Shown here: positions 16,456 to 21,810 of the stretch, in pieces | Numbering within the stretch: position 1 is the stretch's first letter | How the letters are laid out: the number at the start of each line of letters is the position of its first letter | NCBI GenBank assembly: GCA_014879855.1 | Contig: JACSRH010000244.1 | Coordinates: 1 to 21,810, forward strand | Length of the DNA: 21,810 bases | Reading direction: 5' to 3' | From: Caldilineaceae bacterium | GTDB taxonomy: Bacteria; Chloroflexota; Anaerolineae; Caldilineales; Caldilineaceae | Notes under the pieces: model-generated | The model's database searches: none | Seen by the model: the letters and a program-made list of their open reading frames with translations, nothing else | Told to the model about the DNA's origin: nothing | Translations under genes and position numbers: made by a program

Positions 16456-17868
16456 CTACACCGGCTCGAAGCGCGCCTGAAAGAAACGCAGATATTGCGG
16501 CTCGAAGACCATGCGCAGCCCCTGCACCTTTTCGCGTTCGTCGTAGACCGCCTTGACCGCCTCCGCCACGACATCCATGTGCGCCTGCGTGTAGACGCGC
16601 CGCGGGATGGTGAGGCGCACCAACTCCAGCTTGGGGTAACGATGCTCGCCGGTTTGGGGGTCGCGGCCCGCGCTGACCACGCCGCGCTCCATCGCACGGA
16701 TGCCGGAGTCGAGATAAAGTTGCGCAGCCAACGTCTGCGCCGGGAAGCGCTCCTGCGGCACGTGCGCGTAGATCGCCTTGGCGTCGAGGAAGATGGCGTG
16801 GCCGCCCACCGGCTGCACGATCGGGATGCCCCAGTCGGTCAGCAGTTCGCCCAGGTAGAGCACCTGGCCGATGCGCGAAGTCATGTGGTCGTCCTGCAGC
16901 GCCTCCTCGATGCCGATCGCCAGCGCCTCCATGTCGCGGCCCGCCATGCCGCCATAGGTGTGCAGCCCCTCATAGACCACGACCAAGTTGCTTGCCGCCT
17001 CAAAGAGATCGTCGTGGTTCATCGCCAGCCAGCCGCCGATGTTGACGAGGTGATCCTTCTTGGCGCTCATCCACGCGCCGTCGGTGTAGGCGCAGAACTC
17101 CTTGACAATGGTCGCCACCGATTTGTCGCTGTAGCCTTCTTCGCGCTGCTGGATGAACCAGGCATTTTCGGCCAGGCGCGTGGCGTCGAGGTAGAGGCGA
17201 ATGCCATGGCGATCACACACTTCACGCACCGCCTTGACGTTGGCCATGCTCACCGGCTGGCCGCCCGCCATGTTGACCGTCCCCGCCAGGCTGACGTAGG
17301 GAATCTTCGCCGCGCCGACTTCGTCGATCAGTGCTTCCAGCTTCTCCAGATCGATGTTGCCTTTGAAGGGGTGCAGACTGACAGGGTCGTGCGCTTCGTC
17401 GATGATCACGTCGACGAAGCGGCCGCCAGCCAGTTCCTGGTGCAGCCGCGTCGTCGTAAAGTACATATTGCCGGGGATGACGTCGCCTTCCTTGATCAGC
17501 GCACGGCTGATCAGATGTTCGGCGCCGCGGCCCTGGTGCGTAGGCACGAGGTGCTTGTAGCCATAGAAGCGCTGCACCGCCGCCTCCAGATGATAGAAGT
17601 TGCGGCTGCCAGCGTAGGCTTCGTCGCCCAGCATCATGCCGGCCCACTGGCGGTCGCTCATCGCGCTCGTGCCGCTGTCGGTGAGCAGGTCGATGTAGAC
17701 ATCCTCCGAACGCAGCAAGAAGGTGTTGTAGCCGGCGTCGCGGATCGCGCGCTCGCGGCCCGGCCGGTCGGTCATCTTGATCGGCTCGACCATCTTGATC
17801 TTCCACGGCTCGGCCCACGAGCGGCGGCCAAACTGCTGGCCCATGGTCATCGGCGTCGGTTGCGTCAT
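16456..17868 (-). CDS. tpl: Tyrosine phenol-lyase (beta-tyrosinase)
   Basis: A 470-residue PLP-dependent beta-eliminating lyase, full length. It follows tyrosine phenol-lyase rather than tryptophanase throughout: GYNTFLL, SAMSDRQWAGMMLGDEAYAG, GNMYFTTTRLHQE, VNMAGGQPVSMANVKAVRE, VVVYEGLHTYGGMAGRDMEA. Residues known from the Citrobacter enzyme align with constant offsets (recalled, not computed): Thr63, Tyr85, Asp228, Arg231, Lys271 (Schiff base, in SAKKD), His356, Arg394 in RAMERG (Arg381, tyrosine specificity; Ile in tryptophanase) and Phe461. The enzyme reversibly splits L-tyrosine to phenol, pyruvate and ammonia in the cytoplasm. The ATG follows AAGGAG (17879-17884). Its promoter region is interrupted by a MITE-like element only 55 bases upstream of the start, and a related repeat ends its 3' side. 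No clear promoter is seen. Confidence 0.88.
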   Translation of the reverse strand: MTQPTPMTMGQQFGRRSWAEPWKIKMVEPIKMTDRPGRERAIRDAGYNTFLLRSEDVYIDLLTDSGTSAMSDRQWAGMMLGDEAYAGSRNFYHLEAAVQRFYGYKHLVPTHQGRGAEHLISRALIKEGDVIPGNMYFTTTRLHQELAGGRFVDVIIDEAHDPVSLHPFKGNIDLEKLEALIDEVGAAKIPYVSLAGTVNMAGGQPVSMANVKAVREVCDRHGIRLYLDATRLAENAWFIQQREEGYSDKSVATIVKEFCAYTDGAWMSAKKDHLVNIGGWLAMNHDDLFEAASNLVVVYEGLHTYGGMAGRDMEALAIGIEEALQDDHMTSRIGQVLYLGELLTDWGIPIVQPVGGHAIFLDAKAIYAHVPQERFPAQTLAAQLYLDSGIRAMERGVVSAGRDPQTGEHRYPKLELVRLTIPRRVYTQAHMDVVAEAVKAVYDEREKVQGLRMVFEPQYLRFFQARFEPV

Positions 17869-17923
17869 TGCAGTGTGCTCCTTTGCATCAAGTTCGTCAG
17901 ACGATCAATTAGGTTGAAGAATC

Positions 17924-18056
17924 GTAACTATTCAGACGGGACAAGAATCGTTCAACCAATGGCACGCGGATGACGCGGCTCGGGCAGATAGCTGCGGATC
18001 AGATCAGCGAAAATCCGCCCGATCCGCGTTCTATTCTTACCCGGCTGAATAGTTAC
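17924..18056. mobile_element. MITE-like element, 133 bp, with 8-bp target duplication
   Basis: The ends are perfect 12-bp inverted repeats, GTAACTATTCAG (17924-17935) and CTGAATAGTTAC (18045-18056), and similarity continues inward (CGGG, AAGAAT, ACGCGGAT). GAAGAATC flanks the element on both sides (17916-17923 and 18057-18064), a perfect 8-bp direct repeat as left by transposition. The interior carries the same core as the repeat at 16369-16449. There is no coding capacity, so it must have been moved by a transposase elsewhere. It lies between the tyrosine phenol-lyase start and the DUF2283 stop codon, whose last two bases fall in the right target copy. It may form a terminator for the upstream pair. 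Confidence 0.82.
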
Positions 18057-18062
18057 GAAGAA

Positions 18063-18299
18063 TCAAGGTCTTGCGGTTGTCAGTTCAGAAGAAGAGCCGG
18101 CGGCAACATTGAACGTGATGCTTGTCATATCGCGTGCGCCAAGCATGTTTTTTGCAAACAAAATCTCAATGCCTAGCGGCACGCCGCTGGCATCGACGTC
18201 CACATAAATGTACTTGCTGGACTCCACTGTTTGCGCTACTTCACCATCACGAAGGCGAATATAAACCGCATCGGCTTCAGGATCGTAGTCGATCTGCAT
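18063..18299 (-). CDS. DUF2283-family protein (antitoxin-like)
   Basis: A 78-residue protein matching the DUF2283 pattern: MQIDYDPEADAVYIRLRDGE, then IYVDVDASGVPLGIEIL and a short tail. DUF2283 proteins are often encoded next to DUF4258 proteins, and the pair is generally viewed as a putative toxin-antitoxin module with the DUF2283 member as likely antitoxin. Here it starts three bases after the DUF4258 stop, with AAGGGA inside the end of that gene as ribosome binding site, so translation is coupled. The stop codon TGA (18065-18063) shares its last bases with the right target duplication of the MITE-like element, so the insertion stopped just short of altering the protein. Confidence 0.85.
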   Translation of the reverse strand: MQIDYDPEADAVYIRLRDGEVAQTVESSKYIYVDVDASGVPLGIEILFAKNMLGARDMTSITFNVAAGSSSELTTARP

Positions 18300-18302
18300 T
18301 CG

Positions 18303-18542
18303 TCATTCCCTTGTTTGTATAAACGGGGTTCGTATCACTGTAAACATCAGACATGTACCGTCAGCCCACTCTTCATAAACAACTCGAAGCTCGTCGTACC
18401 GAAGCCGCCGAACTGCAATTGTCTCGCCCATATCTCCATCGATCACATCATCTGGAGATTCAAGCGTGTCAAGCACGTCACGCTCGTTGATGCGCCGTTG
18501 AATCATGCGCTGATGGGCGTGACGCGTGAATCTCACTTGCAT
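18303..18542 (-). CDS. DUF4258-family protein (toxin-like)
   Basis: A 79-residue protein with the DUF4258 pattern: MQVRFTRHAHQRMIQRRINERDVLDTLESPDDVI, a basic RHAxxRMxxR helix, followed by RRLRYDELRVVYEEWADGTCLMFTVI. The family resembles small RelE/BrnT-like folds and is a proposed toxin, though biochemical proof is limited. The ATG at 18542 is chosen because CAGGTG lies 6 bases upstream; the GTG three codons earlier overlaps that ribosome binding site. It is the first gene of a two-gene unit with the DUF2283 gene. An extended -10 promoter is just upstream. Confidence 0.82.
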   Translation of the reverse strand: MQVRFTRHAHQRMIQRRINERDVLDTLESPDDVIDGDMGETIAVRRLRYDELRVVYEEWADGTCLMFTVIRTPFIQTRE

Positions 18543-18560
18543 TGCTAACACCTGCCACGG

Positions 18561-18569
18561 ATTGTATCA
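18561..18569 (-). promoter_or_regulatory. Extended -10 promoter of the DUF4258/DUF2283 pair
   Basis: On the minus strand TGATACAAT (18569-18561) is a TGn-extended -10 with TACAAT, five of six to consensus. No convincing -35 is seen. The start point would be about 18554, roughly 11 bases before the ATG, just including the CAGGTG ribosome binding site. Confidence 0.5.
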
Positions 18570-18661
18570 CAGCCTTGAGATGTATTCGATGAACATATAA
18601 ACGATTCCTGTCCCCTGGATTTGAACAGGGTTATCTTGGCAGCAATCAAGTTGCGCCTGTT

Positions 18662-19135
18662 TCAAACCGAGCCGGCGAGCGGCAGCGCGGTCGACGTCTT
18701 GATCTCCGAAAAGACCAGGCTGGTGTGGATGCGCGCCACGCCGGGAATGGGCGTCAGCTTGTGCATGACCACCTGCTCCAGCTCCTGCCGGTTGCGCACC
18801 GCCACCTTGAGCAGATAGTCGTACTCGCCGGTGACATGGTGGCACTCCAGCACCTCAGGGGTCTGCTGGATCGTTGTGCGAAAGTGCGCCACCTGGTCGG
18901 GCTGGTGCAGTTGCAGCGTGATCTGGATGAAGCAGAGCATGTCGAAGCCCAGCCGCTCGCGGTCGAGCAGCGCGACATAGCCGCGGATCAGCTCCTGTTC
19001 CTCCAATCGCCTGACGCGCGCATGGACGGCCGGCGGCGACAAGTTCAGCCGCCGCGCCAGTTCGGCGTTGGCGACGCGCGCATTAATTTGTAGCTCACTC
19101 AGGAGAAGACAATCGATTTTATCCAGATTCAGCAT
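18662..19135 (-). CDS. Lrp/AsnC-family transcriptional regulator
   Basis: A 157-residue protein of typical Lrp/AsnC size. The N-terminus LDKIDCLLLSELQINARVANAELARRLNLSPPAVHARVRRLEEQELIRGY is the family DNA-binding domain with helix-turn-helix at about 23-46. Residues 64-145 form the RAM effector domain with the signature HHVTGEYDYLLKVAV (99-113). Such proteins bind DNA as dimers or octamers and sense amino acids. The start matches the family N-terminus; a strong promoter ends only 9 bases upstream, so the mRNA has almost no leader. An Lrp-like box upstream suggests autoregulation. The nearby tyrosine phenol-lyase and TA pair, all on the same strand, may be targets, but no matching box was seen in front of them. 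Confidence 0.93.
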   Translation of the reverse strand: MLNLDKIDCLLLSELQINARVANAELARRLNLSPPAVHARVRRLEEQELIRGYVALLDRERLGFDMLCFIQITLQLHQPDQVAHFRTTIQQTPEVLECHHVTGEYDYLLKVAVRNRQELEQVVMHKLTPIPGVARIHTSLVFSEIKTSTALPLAGSV

Positions 19136-19144
19136 GGCTGCTCA

Positions 19145-19173
19145 ATCGTAACACGATTAGCCATGAACGTCAA
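19145..19173 (-). promoter_or_regulatory. Promoter of the Lrp/AsnC gene
   Basis: On the minus strand TTGACG (19173-19168), 17-base spacer, TACGAT (19150-19145). Nine bases separate it from the ATG at 19135, so transcription should start at about 19137-19138, giving a leaderless or near-leaderless mRNA. Confidence 0.6.
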
Positions 19174-19212
19174 CGGTTATTTGAAAGATAGCATTATTTA
19201 CTGACGGTTATT
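19173..19212 (+). repeat. Phased direct repeat ACGGTTATT upstream of the Lrp gene
   Basis: ACGGTTATT occurs at 19173-19181 and 19204-19212, 31 bases apart, that is three helical turns, so both copies lie on the same DNA face. The first overlaps the edge of the -35 box. The stretch 19175-19250 is clearly AT-richer than its surroundings. The arrangement suits cooperative binding of an Lrp-type multimer; this is inferred. Confidence 0.5.
19189..19203 (-). promoter_or_regulatory. Lrp-consensus-like site
   Basis: The minus-strand 15-mer CAGTAAATAATGCTA (19203-19189) agrees with the E. coli Lrp consensus YAGHAWATTWTDCTR at 14 of 15 positions. It lies 16 bases upstream of the -35 box of the Lrp/AsnC gene, between the two phased repeats, where autoregulatory binding would be expected. 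Confidence 0.55.
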
Positions 19213-19340
19213 CGTATTTTTTGATAATTTACCGTCGTTTTTTCATTTTGCAGAGGCGCAAGGGGGCAAGTGGTGAAACTTTGAAAGCCGGCAACAGCCA
19301 GGAGAGGCGGTGTGGGGATAAGCCTGCCGGTTCTGCGCGC

Positions 19341-19409
19341 GCTGATCGCGACGCCACCTGCCCGCCGGACTGGGCCGCCAGCGCACAGGCAGATGGCGCC
19401 GCGATCAGC
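19341..19409. terminator. Long hairpin behind the beta-helix gene
   Basis: Bases 19341-19362 pair with 19388-19409: 22 positions with two mismatches that become G-U in one strand's RNA, around a 25-base loop. It starts three bases beyond the stop codon of the minus-strand beta-helix gene, the expected place for its terminator, but no U-run follows. The remaining spacer up to the Lrp promoter holds no recognisable gene. Confidence 0.5.
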
Positions 19410-19411
19410 GG

Positions 19412-20698
19412 CTACGGCGCAAGCACCGCCGGCAGATAGATCATCTGGTTAAGCACAACTGTATCGCTGTTTTCATCCGCGCCCAGGTCCGGCGCCGCGC
19501 CAGCAGGGCGTGACTCGTTGTCCAGATCGTGATCGACGCCTGCGGCCACACCCTGATCGATCGCGGCTGAGAGCGGGCCGATATGGTAGTTGCCTGCTGC
19601 CGGCGCGACAAAGGCCGGATCGCCGTTCACGTTGATTGCGCCAAGGCTGAAGCTGCCCAGGCCCTTGGTGTTGTCGCCGTTGGCCCACGCGCCACTGCCC
19701 CACAGCGTCGCCGCCATCTGCACCTGCGCACCGCTGGCGGCATAGATGCCCACGAGGTTGCTCGCAACGATGGTGTTAGTGAGATAAGCTGCGCCGCTGA
19801 GCAGGTAAAGACCCTGCCCGCCGCTGCCCCCATTGCGCGCAATCGTCGTGTGCAGCAGGTGCACGGCATCATTGGTGGTAAGGTAGATTCCGCTGCCACT
19901 GCCCGCTGCCACGTTGCCTGCCACGACCGTGTTGGTGAAGCGCACAGCACTCAACAACACCTGGACACCGCCAGCGCGCCCGTCGCTCTGGTTGTCGATC
20001 ACCTGGTTACGGTCCAGCGCCGGCGCGCCAAAGATCATGTAGAGGCCGCCCGCGCTCTCGCTGGCGTGGTTGTTGCGCACTACATTTGCTTCCAGAACGG
20101 CATTGCTGGAGCTGAGATAGAGGCCGCCGCCCTTGCCAGCGCTGTTTGAGAAAACCTCGCAGGCGCGGATCACAGGGTTGCTCGCGTACACATAGACACC
20201 GCCGCCTTCGTCCGCCGCGCCGTTAATGATGCGCAGCCCTTCGACGGTGGGCGCCGCCGCGCCGCCGATGTAGAGGCCGCGGCCCATCTGCCCGGCATCG
20301 AGCACCGTGGGATGCGCAGCCAGATTCGGCGGTTCGGCAAAGGTGGCATCGTAGCCGCCGCGCAGTGTAACGGTTTTGGTCAGATAGACCACTTGGGTGA
20401 CCGCGGCTGTCGCGTCAACACTGGCAGTTCCTACGCTCGCCCCTGCGCGCACGTGCATGTCACTGTAGACGCCGGCCGCCACCTTGACCACATCACCTTT
20501 TGCTGCCGCATCGATCGCCGTCTGGATCGAAGAAAAGGGGCAGCCACTTGGGCAGACACGCAGTTCGCTGGGTGCAACAGACGACACAACATCCTGTGCA
20601 TAGAGACGCAGCGCGCCAAAAAAAGTAGCGCCCATAAAAAGTGGTAAAGTGAAAGCCAGGCCAATCCAAAGCACTGGCTTCCGGTGCGGAGTTTTCAT
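19412..20698 (-). CDS. Secreted right-handed beta-helix protein (choice-of-anchor Q type)
   Basis: A 428-residue exported protein. The ATG at 20698 is preferred over one 12 codons upstream because AAGGGGGT precedes it and the N-terminus then reads MKTPHRKPVLWIGLAFTLPL, a normal signal peptide with likely cleavage after LRLYAQ (about residue 34). Next come CPSGCPFSSIQTAIDAAAKGDVVKVAAGVY, typical entry to a pectate-lyase-like beta-helix, and repeated NxxxxNxAxxxGGGxY rungs (GGGVYVY, GGGLYLS, AGGLYMI, GSGIYLT). Near the end, NYHIGPLSAAIDQG followed by DLDNESRPAGAAPDLGADE matches the choice-of-anchor Q domain. The C-terminus is NQMIYLPAVLAP, resembling the hydrophobic tails of many Chloroflexota surface proteins. 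No polysaccharide-lyase active site is evident; adhesion or glycan binding is a guess. Confidence 0.87.
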   Translation of the reverse strand: MKTPHRKPVLWIGLAFTLPLFMGATFFGALRLYAQDVVSSVAPSELRVCPSGCPFSSIQTAIDAAAKGDVVKVAAGVYSDMHVRAGASVGTASVDATAAVTQVVYLTKTVTLRGGYDATFAEPPNLAAHPTVLDAGQMGRGLYIGGAAAPTVEGLRIINGAADEGGGVYVYASNPVIRACEVFSNSAGKGGGLYLSSSNAVLEANVVRNNHASESAGGLYMIFGAPALDRNQVIDNQSDGRAGGVQVLLSAVRFTNTVVAGNVAAGSGSGIYLTTNDAVHLLHTTIARNGGSGGQGLYLLSGAAYLTNTIVASNLVGIYAASGAQVQMAATLWGSGAWANGDNTKGLGSFSLGAINVNGDPAFVAPAAGNYHIGPLSAAIDQGVAAGVDHDLDNESRPAGAAPDLGADENSDTVVLNQMIYLPAVLAP

Positions 20699-20710
20699 CG
20701 TTACCCCCTT

Positions 20711-20725
20711 TTGGGAAAGTCCCAA
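20711..20725. other. Small palindrome in the beta-helix gene leader
   Basis: TTGGGA (20711-20716), AAG, TCCCAA (20720-20725): perfect 6-bp arms just upstream of the ribosome binding site (AAGGGGGT, minus strand, ending at 20703). It could be an operator or a small mRNA hairpin near the ribosome site. No further support. Confidence 0.35.
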
Positions 20726-20767
20726 TCGCATCACTGCAAATCAAACTGGTGTGGGGAACAAGACCCT

Positions 20768-20789
20768 CGTCAGATGCGGCCCTCTGACG
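20768..20789. other. Inverted repeat upstream of the beta-helix gene
   Basis: CGTCAGA (20768-20774) and TCTGACG (20783-20789) are perfect 7-bp arms with an 8-base spacer, about 70 bases upstream of the beta-helix start. On the plus strand GATTTTAT follows, giving a weak terminator look; on the minus strand it could be an operator. The 20735-20964 spacer holds no gene that I can support. Confidence 0.3.
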
Positions 20790-20822
20790 GATTTTATGAC
20801 TGCGCTGATGGGGTGATGTAGG

Positions 20823-20871
20823 CCGTCTTCAGCATAGCACGTGAGGATTGTCGTGCTGTTGCAAGAGACGG
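20823..20871 (-). terminator. Imperfect hairpin downstream of the ABC permease gene
   Basis: CCGTCT (20823-20828) with AGACGG (20866-20871), and AGCACG (20836-20841) with CGTGCT (20852-20857), plus paired bases between, form an interrupted stem with a 10-base loop. It lies about 95 bases past the permease stop on the minus strand. No U-run follows, so terminator function is uncertain. Confidence 0.35.
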
Positions 20872-20964
20872 TGAGGCCGTTGCGTTATGTATTGGAAAAG
20901 TTTGAACCGGAACGCAGCTTCAGCGAACAGGCGGTGTAACGTCACAACCCAAAAGGTCTGCCGG

Positions 20965-21810
20965 CTACCCTTCCTTCCGATACGGAACACCCAGTTTCGC
21001 CGGCACATTGAACGAGCGGCGGGCAACGGTCAGCATGATGGTCAGGATGTAGGGCAGGGCAATGAAGAGTTCATTCGGGAAGAGGCTCTCGCCGCTGGAC
21101 TGCATGAAGATGGCGACCGCTTCGGCCAGACCAAAGATCAGCGTGCCGGCCAGCACACCGTACGGCTTCCAGTTGCCCAGGAAGCAGATCGCAAAGGCAA
21201 TCCAGCCGCGCCCGCCGATGATGGTGATGGTGAACATCCCTAGATAGCCAATCGAGTAGAAGGCCCCGCCGACGCCACACATCACACCAGCAAAGAGAAT
21301 CGTCAGGAAACGGAGCCGGTCCACCCGGATGCCTGCAACGTCGCCTGCTTCTGGGTTCTCCCCGATGGAGCGGATGGCGAGGCCGAGGGAAGTTTTGTAG
21401 AGCACGAAGCTCGCCAGCGGCGCCAGCACATAGAGCAGGTAGGTCAGGATATTCTGATCGAACAGGATCGGGCCGATGAGCGGAATGGTCGAGAGGAACG
21501 GAATGGCAATGGGCTGCAGCGGCTCCACCATCAACGGCGTCACCGGCACGCCGAAAATGACGCGCTGGAAAAAGGCGCAAAAACCGAGCGCGAACAGATT
21601 GATGGCGACCCCGGTGACAATCTGGTGCTGTTTCAGATAGACGCAGATCCACCCATAGAGCGCGGCCGTGACGACACCGGCGACCATGGCGGCGAAAAAT
21701 CCAACCAACAGGTTGCCGCCACTTTGGTAGGCCGCTACAAAACCCGCCCACGCGCCGATCAGAAAAATGCCCTCAATCGCCGTGTTCATCACGCCACTGC
21801 GCTCGGCATA
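20965..21810 (-). CDS. ABC transporter permease, BMP-type nucleoside/simple-sugar family (5' end outside window)
   Basis: The frame is open to the window edge: codons before the internal GTG/ATG pair read YAERSGVMNTAIEGIFLIGAWAG, the usual ERSGVxNxxxEG motif of this permease family, so the true start lies outside. At least 281 residues are present, with about eight hydrophobic helices. SIGENPEAGDVAGIRVDRLRFLTILFAG is the cytoplasmic EAA-like loop that contacts the ATPase, and NWKPYGVLAGTLIFGLAEA is typical for the second permease of BmpA/NupNOPQ-type importers. These take up nucleosides or related compounds together with a lipoprotein binder, an ATPase with two nucleotide domains and another permease, expected further to the right. 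The end LGVPYRKEG is the normal C-terminus, so this is probably the last gene of that operon. Confidence 0.9.
   Translation of the reverse strand, partial: YAERSGVMNTAIEGIFLIGAWAGFVAAYQSGGNLLVGFFAAMVAGVVTAALYGWICVYLKQHQIVTGVAINLFALGFCAFFQRVIFGVPVTPLMVEPLQPIAIPFLSTIPLIGPILFDQNILTYLLYVLAPLASFVLYKTSLGLAIRSIGENPEAGDVAGIRVDRLRFLTILFAGVMCGVGGAFYSIGYLGMFTITIIGGRGWIAFAICFLGNWKPYGVLAGTLIFGLAEAVAIFMQSSGESLFPNELFIALPYILTIMLTVARRSFNVPAKLGVPYRKEG

Noticed and set aside
16375..17973. 532-codon open frame on the plus strand, antisense to the tyrosine phenol-lyase gene
   Set aside because: It mirrors the lyase codon by codon; the translation is rich in His, Arg and Asp with no domain, and both ends lie in the palindromic repeats. 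The minus-strand protein is a clear family member.
18605..18640. tRNA-like stretch (CCCCTGGATTTGAACAGGG) downstream of the Lrp-type gene
   Set aside because: It resembles a T arm, but no acceptor, D or anticodon arm can be built around it. At most it is a short 5-bp hairpin behind the Lrp-type gene, too weak to call a terminator.
19221..19439. 72-codon plus-strand frame between the Lrp-type and beta-helix genes
   Set aside because: No ribosome site or family resemblance, and it crosses the long inverted repeat and the end of the opposite gene.

Overview
The window (21,810 bases, G+C-rich) looks like a chromosomal segment of a Chloroflexota bacterium, most likely of the Anaerolineae/Caldilineae type. 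This is an inference from several signs together: a HrcA/CIRCE-controlled groESL operon, many TPR and STAND-type proteins, a secreted beta-helix protein ending in a hydrophobic YLPAV-type tail, and a BMP-type nucleoside/sugar ABC permease. No marker gene fixes the species.

Left part (1-7850): a tRNA-Arg(CCG) on the minus strand (cut by the window edge) diverges from a plus-strand run of four closely spaced genes: a membrane-anchored TPR protein, an SLC13/DASS-type anion transporter with a long basic N-terminal extension, a 109-residue Rossmann-like protein, and a 729-residue STAND (NB-ARC-like) ATPase with C-terminal TPRs. groES and groEL follow behind their own sigma-A promoter and a perfect CIRCE operator. 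The CIRCE arms extend to a 16-bp stem followed by six T, so the same DNA could also act as a transcript hairpin or terminator.

Middle part (7850-14090): convergent to groEL lies an unrecognised 524-residue membrane protein, then ribonuclease Z (both minus). Divergent from rnz is a TetR-family regulator, with a 26-bp near-palindrome over its predicted start point. It overlaps by 20 bp a gene for a rifampin-phosphotransferase-like, PEP-synthase-related enzyme, giving a two-gene, probably self-regulated, detoxification-type operon.

Accessory part (14090-18560): a restriction-modification pair (SPPF-type DNA methyltransferase and HNH endonuclease) appears dead. Each gene carries a one-base frameshift, and the endonuclease has Tyr in place of the first HNH histidine. 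Next comes a tyrosine phenol-lyase gene bracketed by two copies of a palindromic repeat. The second copy is a 133-bp MITE-like element with terminal inverted repeats and a perfect 8-bp target duplication. It sits directly behind the stop codon of a DUF4258/DUF2283 toxin-antitoxin-like pair.

Right part (18660-21810): an Lrp/AsnC regulator with a strong promoter, an upstream sequence matching the classical Lrp consensus and a helically phased direct repeat; a secreted right-handed beta-helix protein; and the C-terminal part of an ABC permease that runs off the window. The Lrp regulator, tyrosine phenol-lyase and ABC permease suggest amino-acid/nucleoside scavenging, but no regulatory link between them is shown by the sequence.
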